Shown here piece by piece: positions 1-4,129 of a stretch of DNA of 6,530 nucleotides. The notes below the pieces were generated by a model that was not told where the DNA came from, did not search any database, and saw nothing but the letters and a program-made list of their open reading frames with translations. This DNA is from Chloroflexota bacterium. Lineage in GTDB: Bacteria > Chloroflexota > Dehalococcoidia > Lucifugimonadales > UBA3495. Within the stretch, counting starts at the first letter, position 1, and every line of letters begins with the position of its first letter. The stretch lies in NCBI GenBank assembly GCA_022561675.1, contig JADFQT010000147.1, positions 1-6,530 on the forward strand, in the 5' to 3' direction. A program made the translations under genes and the position numbers.

Positions 1-8
1 CGGGGTCC

Positions 9-31
9 GTTCGTGGTGAGCCTGTCGAAGG
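9..31 (+). repeat. Short dispersed intergenic repeat (GTTCGTGGTGAGCCTGTCGA type)
   Basis: The segment matches the form GTTCGT-GGTGAG-CCTGTCGAAGG. I recognise this as a member of a short repeat found scattered between genes in many bacterial and metagenomic genomes (variants of GTTCGTGCTGAGCTTGTCGA). It is unrelated in sequence to the palindromic repeat found elsewhere in the window. It lies downstream of the small ORF ending at 147, so it falls in the 3' flank of that gene. I see no other copy in the window, so assignment rests on recognition rather than on internal comparison. No gene is supported in 1-146. Confidence 0.5.
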
Positions 32-146
32 GCGATCAGCCCGGCCTTCAATCGTCTAACATACCCTAGTGAAGAATCCACCCGGTTGGGGACTCTGTCC
101 CAGGGATGGATTAACTCAGCCTGCTCAAACACGAGCTGTCAGTCAA

Positions 147-413
147 TTACTCGACCCGCTGCATGTAGATATTGGTGACTACCTGCTCCAGTTCGTTTTC
201 GATGTAATCCTCGTCCGGCTCCACCTCCATCGTCCACTGGAGTTTGGGATTTGACGAGTGGGAGAAGACCAGAACGAAGGTGGTGTATTCCTCGCCACCC
301 TGGTTCGGGGTAACAACAGTCGTATCTAGCTCCACTTCCAGATTCGGGTCTAGGCCGGGCAGAAAGGTCGTAATCTTCGCTACAGCTTTATGATACCAAT
401 CGTATGGTCTCAT
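147..413 (-). CDS. Hypothetical protein, 88 aa, acidic
   Basis: I do not recognise this protein. The ATG at 413 is preceded by GGAG (minus strand, 424-421) with a 7-base spacer and a purine-rich AGAAGG, which is a convincing ribosome binding site. The frame ends at TAA (149-147). The product starts MRPYDWYHKAVAKITTFLPG. It has a short amphipathic N-terminal segment, a central part rich in beta-formers (VELDTTVV, YTTFVLVFSH, LQWTMEVEP), then an acidic helix-like tail (DEDYIENELEQVVTNIYMQ). This suggests a small alpha/beta cytoplasmic fold. There is no signal peptide, membrane segment, metal-binding motif or obvious DNA-binding helix. It stands alone, 316 bases downstream of typA with repeats between, so it probably has its own promoter. 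The overlapping plus-strand frame at 69-254 has no comparable start signal. The good start and protein-like composition favour a real gene, but function is unknown. Confidence 0.65.
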   Translation of the reverse strand: MRPYDWYHKAVAKITTFLPGLDPNLEVELDTTVVTPNQGGEEYTTFVLVFSHSSNPKLQWTMEVEPDEDYIENELEQVVTNIYMQRVE

Positions 414-500
414 ACCTTCTCTCCGCCTTGGCCGCGATCCGATGACCTAATTTCCGCCGGAGCCCCCGAATTACTCAGCAGCCCGGCCGCAACCCCTAGG

Positions 501-586
501 AATCTATCTCAAATCGACCCACGTCATTCCGAAGGAGCCCTACGGTTCGGCTCAGAATAAACTCCGCGACTGAGGAATTTAAATCC
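501..586 (+). repeat. MITE-like intergenic repeat, copy A (partial)
   Basis: Aligned without gaps to copy B at 2614-2699, this differs at 13 of 86 positions by my count (about 85% identity). Shared landmarks are TCTATCTC at the left, GTCATT, the block GAAGGAGCCC, CTCCGCGACTGAGGAA, and AAATCC at the right. Similarity stops soon after 586, so copy A lacks the right-hand terminal arm (GGAGTGACATTTTGAGATAG) present in copy B. It lies about 90 bases upstream of the small minus-strand ORF, with its TCTATCTC end facing that gene. The relation of copy B to typA is the same. Confidence 0.8.
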
Positions 587-671
587 CGGGTGCGTAAAAC
601 CTCGTGAGTCAGTACGGCGGTTACGCTATACCAATGGCTTTAGGACCATGTGGCCGAGGACATTAGACCCC

Positions 672-716
672 TCGCGGAGTTTATCCTGAGCAACGCCGAA
701 GGGCTCAGCGTGACAT
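672..716 (-). repeat. MITE-like intergenic repeat, copy C (inverted, partial)
   Basis: Read on the minus strand this segment gives ATGTCA, then GAGCCCTTCGGC, GCTCAGGA and AAACTCCGCGA, in the same order as copy B at 2634-2682. A few bases are missing after ATGTCA. It is therefore an inverted partial copy of the same family, facing copy A across an 85-base spacer and lying just past the typA stop codon. The internal CTGAGC/GCTCAG pairing could fold in the typA transcript. Its ends are ragged, which suggests decay rather than recent insertion. Confidence 0.7.
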
Positions 717-729
717 TTTGGGGCAACGA

Positions 730-2568
730 CTAAGCCCGGGGATTCTCGCTCACCCCGCGCCTTTTTTGCCGCGCCGCTGAGGAAAGCTTTCTTTTTCGCA
801 GCCTCAGGCTCTGGGGAGTTACCTCCACAAGCTCGTCAGAGGATATGAAGTCCAGGGATTCATCCAGGCTCAGGTTGACTATGGGACTAAGGCGCTTGGC
901 GATGTCGGCGGTGGAGGAACGCATGTTGGTCAGCTTTTTTTCTTTGCAGACATTGATGCCAATGTCTCCATCTCGGGGATGCATTCCCACGATCATCCCC
1001 TCGTACACCGAGGTTCCCGGTTCCACGAAGGTGCTGCCCCTTCCCTGAGCGTTCAGTAGCCCGTAAGTAACCGCCACCCCTCTTTCGGTGGCCACCAGGA
1101 CCCCGCCCAGGTCCGACTTTACCTCCCCCTTCATCGGCTGGTAGTCAACGAATAGACTGTTGTCCTCCCCGTTCCCCCGGGTGGTCCTCAGAAAGAAGGA
1201 ACGGAATCCGATCAGTCCCCTGGTGGGGATGCGGTATTCCAGGCGCACATTTCCGGCGCCGTCGTTGCGCATATCGACCAGCTGGGCCAGGCGACCGGAG
1301 AGGTTTTCCGTCAATGGACCGATAAACTCCTCCCGGGTGTCCAACGTCAGCAGCTCAAAGGGCTCATGGACCTTCCCATCAATGACCTTTGTCACCGGTT
1401 CCGGCTTGGAAACCTGAAACTCGTAACCCTCCCGTCTCATCGTCTCCACCAGTATGGCCAGGTGCAATTCTCCCCGTCCCGAAACCAGGAACTCGTCCGT
1501 CGTAGAGGTCGGCTCTACCCGCAGGCTAACGTTGGTCCTCAGCTCCTTGAGCAGCCTTTCGTTGAGGTTGCGGGAGGTGCAAAGGGGCCCTTCTCTACCC
1601 ATAAACGGCGAGGTATTTACCCCAAAGGTCATCTTGACCGTGGGCTCCTCGATTTCTATGGAGGGCAAGGACTCGGGTTGTTCCGGCGCGGTGATGGTGT
1701 CACCGATAGCAACGCCGTCGACGCCGGTGATAGCCACTATATCCCCGGCATCCGCCACCGGAACTTCCAGGCGCTCCAGGCCGTGGAACACAAAAACCTT
1801 TTCCACCGTATGGGGACTCGTTCCACCTTCCCGGCTAATCAAAGCGACCGACTCTCTGGCCCGCATTTTGCCCCGGAATACCCGGCCTATGCCTATCTGC
1901 CCCAAATACTGGTCGTAGTCCAACGCCGCCACCAGCATCTGCAGGGGGAGGTCCGGGTCTCCCGAAGGCGCGGGAACATGCTCCAGCATGGCGCGAAGCA
2001 AGGGCTCCATATTCTGCCGCGGACCCTCTAAATCGGTAACTGCGTATTCCTGGCGGGCGGAGGCATACAGAACAGGAAAGTCCAACTGCTCCGGCTCGGT
2101 GGCCAATTCCAGAAACAGGTCCTGCACCAGGCCAACTACCTCAGGGACTCTGGCCTCGCGCCGGTCGATTTTGTTGATCACCACCAGAGGCGCAATCTTT
2201 TGTTTCAAGGCCTGCTTGAGCAGATAGCGGGTCTGGGGCATGGGGCCATCCACCGCGTCAACCAGAAGCAGGCAGCCGTCGGCCATATGCATAATGCGTT
2301 CCACTTCGCCGCTGAAGTCAGCGTGGCCCGGTGTATCGATAATATTAATCTTGACGTTCTGATAATGGATGGCGGTGTTTTTCGCCAAAATGGTGATTCC
2401 CCGCTCCCGTTCCAACGGGTTGGTGTCCATTATCAATTCACCAACCTGCTGGTTGGGCCGGAATACCTGGCCCTGCCGCAACAGGGCGTCGACCAGAGTA
2501 GTCTTGCCGTGGTCCACATGCGCGATGATGGCGATGTTACGAATTCCCTGATTACTGTGTTTTTCCAT
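730..2568 (-). CDS. typA: Ribosome-associated translational GTPase TypA/BipA
   Basis: This is a complete TypA/BipA, an EF-G-like GTPase that binds the 70S ribosome and acts in large-subunit assembly and stress or low-temperature adaptation. The product is 612 aa, the usual family length. All nucleotide-binding motifs are visible: G1 AHVDHGKT (16-23), G2 RGIT (56-59), G3 DTPGH (78-82), G4 NKID (132-135) and G5 SAR (170-172). A beta-barrel domain follows (roughly 205-300), then EF-G-like domains with SGRGELHLAILVETMRREGY and IPTRGLIGFRS. The C-terminal TypA-specific domain carries KEKKLTNMR and DELVEVTPQSLRLRKRK. I chose the ATG at 2568 because it leaves the usual short leader (MEKHSNQGIRN) before the conserved NIAIIAHVDHGKTT. 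Its Shine-Dalgarno is weak (GGA). A TTG at 2592 would add 8 residues and has AGGAG only 3 bases upstream, which is tight but possible. The 241-base gap upstream suggests a separate promoter. No frameshift or missing motif is seen. Confidence 0.97.
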   Translation of the reverse strand: MEKHSNQGIRNIAIIAHVDHGKTTLVDALLRQGQVFRPNQQVGELIMDTNPLERERGITILAKNTAIHYQNVKINIIDTPGHADFSGEVERIMHMADGCLLLVDAVDGPMPQTRYLLKQALKQKIAPLVVINKIDRREARVPEVVGLVQDLFLELATEPEQLDFPVLYASARQEYAVTDLEGPRQNMEPLLRAMLEHVPAPSGDPDLPLQMLVAALDYDQYLGQIGIGRVFRGKMRARESVALISREGGTSPHTVEKVFVFHGLERLEVPVADAGDIVAITGVDGVAIGDTITAPEQPESLPSIEIEEPTVKMTFGVNTSPFMGREGPLCTSRNLNERLLKELRTNVSLRVEPTSTTDEFLVSGRGELHLAILVETMRREGYEFQVSKPEPVTKVIDGKVHEPFELLTLDTREEFIGPLTENLSGRLAQLVDMRNDGAGNVRLEYRIPTRGLIGFRSFFLRTTRGNGEDNSLFVDYQPMKGEVKSDLGGVLVATERGVAVTYGLLNAQGRGSTFVEPGTSVYEGMIVGMHPRDGDIGINVCKEKKLTNMRSSTADIAKRLSPIVNLSLDESLDFISSDELVEVTPQSLRLRKRKLSSAARQKRRGVSENPRA

Positions 2569-2613
2569 ATTATCCAGAGGGTTTAAACCCAAATACTCCT
2601 TTTACCCAATAAG

Positions 2614-2724
2614 ATTCTATCTCGAGACCACCCATGTCATTTCGAAGGAGCCCTTCGGCTCGGCTCAGGAAAAACTCCGCGACTGAGGAACCTAAATCCT
2701 GCGCGGAGTGACATTTTGAGATAG
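2614..2724 (+). repeat. MITE-like palindromic repeat, copy B (most complete)
   Basis: This is an element of about 110 bases whose ends are inverted repeats: CTATCTC (2617-2623) with GAGATAG (2718-2724), and ATGTCA (2634-2639) with TGACAT (2709-2714). Inside, CGAAGG/CCTTCG (2643-2648 with 2652-2657) or GAGCC/GGCTC (2648-2652 with 2657-2661) can form a tight hairpin. It has no coding capacity of its own and looks like a non-autonomous miniature element or large REP-type unit. It fills most of the gap between the DUF3999-like gene and typA and may contribute typA upstream signals. On the minus strand TAGAAT (2619-2614) resembles a -10 box, but the best -35 candidate, ATGACA, is only 15 bases away, so I do not call a promoter. 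Confidence 0.8.
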
Positions 2725-2809
2725 CTGTCAAATGCCGGCGACCCTTGGCCGGACGCCCATTCCTCCATCTGGTCCCCGAGCTGATTTGGCCAACCTCAAA
2801 ACCCTTCAA

Positions 2810-4129
2810 TTATTCGGGCGGGGGCAGCACCTTTTTCGCCTGGCGGAGTACCCCAAAGAGGAGAAGCCCTGCAACCGCGGCGACGGCGGCTACGCCCAGC
2901 GTTATCAACCACGGAAACCGCTCACTGACCGGAAGCTCCGGCAGGGCGAATTGGGGGTTGTTCTGCTGTTCCCCCAACTCTGCGCCCGGCAGGTTGCCGG
3001 TTTCCAAATAGGGCAGAAACCGCTCCAGGTCATAAGATGGCTGGCGAGCCTGCCTATTACCATAGTATAACCCGTATGTGGCTTCGGGGGCAGCCTGGAA
3101 GATAAGCCTTCTCCGCAAGCCGGAAGCGGTTACTCCATCCACAGCCAGTGGTGCATCATCCTGGTTATGTATGCTGAGTCGCAGATACCGGTAGGTTACT
3201 TCCGGATAATCGACCATCAGGTTGCTCCCGGTAAACTTGGGGGTTTGGTAAGCGTAGACCTCGCCCGAACCGGAAATAGCCCGCCAGCTTTCCCCATCCA
3301 GGCTTCCTTCCAGGGTCACTCGCCGATGAAAGTTGGTTTCTCCGATGCCCAGGGTGAGGCGGTCCGTGGGCAGCCCGGTCGTGGCGAGATCTACCGTCAA
3401 GCTGCTGATTTCCCGGGTCGAGTCTTCCCCTCGGTCAATTATCTGGACCGGATACTCGGTGCGGAGGGGCTCCTCCTCCACCAGGGAGGCCGCGCTGGCC
3501 CCGGTAATAGCCAGAGGAGCTTCCCCATCATTTAGAATGCGAACCCGCAGGTATCGCGCGGTGCTCTCCGTATATTGAACAAGAGTGTTCCTGGCGTTGA
3601 AATTACGCTTCGCAACCGTGAAATCATATATCTCGACCCCCTGGCTCACGGTCAGCCAACTCTCTCCATCGTTGCTGCTCTCCAGTACCACCTTCCTTCG
3701 GAAGTTCTTGGAGGTGGTGAAGATTTCCACCTCGTTGTGGAGCAGCCCTGGTTGACCCAGGTCAATCACCAGCTCAGTATGCCGTCCGGGTAGGTGACCC
3801 AGGTCTTGAATCCGAACGTTGTGGGGGGTTCGCCGGCTGCCACCCCTGGTTATCGCTAGCTGATAGGGCACCTCTTCTTCCCCGTCCCGAACAATCCGCA
3901 GGTCACCCAATCCTTTATTGGCCTTGGCGAATACCTGGGAATCCACAACCACTTCGGCCAGCATTGCTTCGCCCAAGTCCGGTGGCAAGGTTATCGTTTT
4001 TACGTACTGCCAGTCGGAGACTGAGAAATCCGCCAGCACCAGCAGCGGGTACCCAGCTAATACTACCGCTGCCAGCAGGACGACCAGTCCAAGAATCCTC
4101 CTATGCCGCGAGTCTGGATGTCTATTCAA
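2810..4129 (-). CDS. DUF3999-like secreted, membrane-anchored protein with two discoidin-like modules
   Basis: The predicted protein is 439 aa from a TTG at 4129. It has a basic N-terminus (NRHPDSRHRR), a hydrophobic signal segment (12-33, likely cleaved at VLA|DF), a large extracytoplasmic beta-rich region, one C-terminal transmembrane helix (about 407-428) and a short basic tail. The region after the signal (DWQYVKTITLP, later DLRIVRDGEEEVPYQL) resembles DUF3999 proteins. Two modules of about 90 residues (roughly 118-210 and 244-337) repeat the pattern DGESW, ...RYLRVRILND/RYLRLSIHNQ..., APLAITG/APLAVDG, as in F5/8-type C (discoidin-like) sandwiches. Such folds often bind carbohydrate or lipid headgroups, but the ligand here is unknown. 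The frame is open upstream to 4255, but that extension is DUF2339 sequence read out of frame. The TTG has a good ribosome binding site and restores a normal signal peptide. It overlaps the DUF2339 stop by 8 bases, implying translational coupling. Family assignment is from memory of sequence and neighbourhood, and no enzymatic motif is visible. Confidence 0.82.
   Translation of the reverse strand: MNRHPDSRHRRILGLVVLLAAVVLAGYPLLVLADFSVSDWQYVKTITLPPDLGEAMLAEVVVDSQVFAKANKGLGDLRIVRDGEEEVPYQLAITRGGSRRTPHNVRIQDLGHLPGRHTELVIDLGQPGLLHNEVEIFTTSKNFRRKVVLESSNDGESWLTVSQGVEIYDFTVAKRNFNARNTLVQYTESTARYLRVRILNDGEAPLAITGASAASLVEEEPLRTEYPVQIIDRGEDSTREISSLTVDLATTGLPTDRLTLGIGETNFHRRVTLEGSLDGESWRAISGSGEVYAYQTPKFTGSNLMVDYPEVTYRYLRLSIHNQDDAPLAVDGVTASGLRRRLIFQAAPEATYGLYYGNRQARQPSYDLERFLPYLETGNLPGAELGEQQNNPQFALPELPVSERFPWLITLGVAAVAAVAGLLLFGVLRQAKKVLPPPE

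Larger units (their letters stand above)
414..729. other. Gene-free interval between typA and the small ORF, largely repeat-derived
   Basis: This 316-base stretch has no ORF I can support. It holds the ribosome binding site of the small ORF (421-424), a direct partial copy of the palindromic repeat (501-586) and an inverted partial copy (672-716). Between them, 587-671 shows no recognisable gene, RNA or promoter. Behind the typA stop at 730, a stem CTGAGC/GCTCAG (686-691 with 703-708) can form within the inverted copy. It lacks a following T-run, so it is not a standard intrinsic terminator, though it could protect mRNA 3' ends as REP-type hairpins do. Confidence 0.6.

Noticed and set aside
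89..101. GGGAC/GTCCC hairpin downstream of the small ORF
   Set aside because: The stem is only 5 bp without a T-run on either strand, and is within chance expectation for this composition.
686..708. CTGAGC/GCTCAG hairpin as an intrinsic terminator of typA
   Set aside because: The stem is only 6 bp with an 11-base loop, and no T-run follows on the minus strand. It is part of repeat copy C.
1366..2031. 221-codon plus-strand frame
   Set aside because: It lies wholly antisense to typA, whose GTPase sequence is fully conserved. It looks like a by-product of GC-rich codon use.
501..2724. CRISPR array from recurring repeats
   Set aside because: There are three diverged copies of unequal length in mixed orientation, about 85 bases or nearly 2 kb apart, with no regular spacers and no cas genes.
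2570..2809. 79-codon minus-strand frame between the DUF3999-like stop and typA
   Set aside because: It begins at a TTG with no good ribosome binding site, is mostly translation of the palindromic repeat, runs over the typA start, and has no protein-like pattern.
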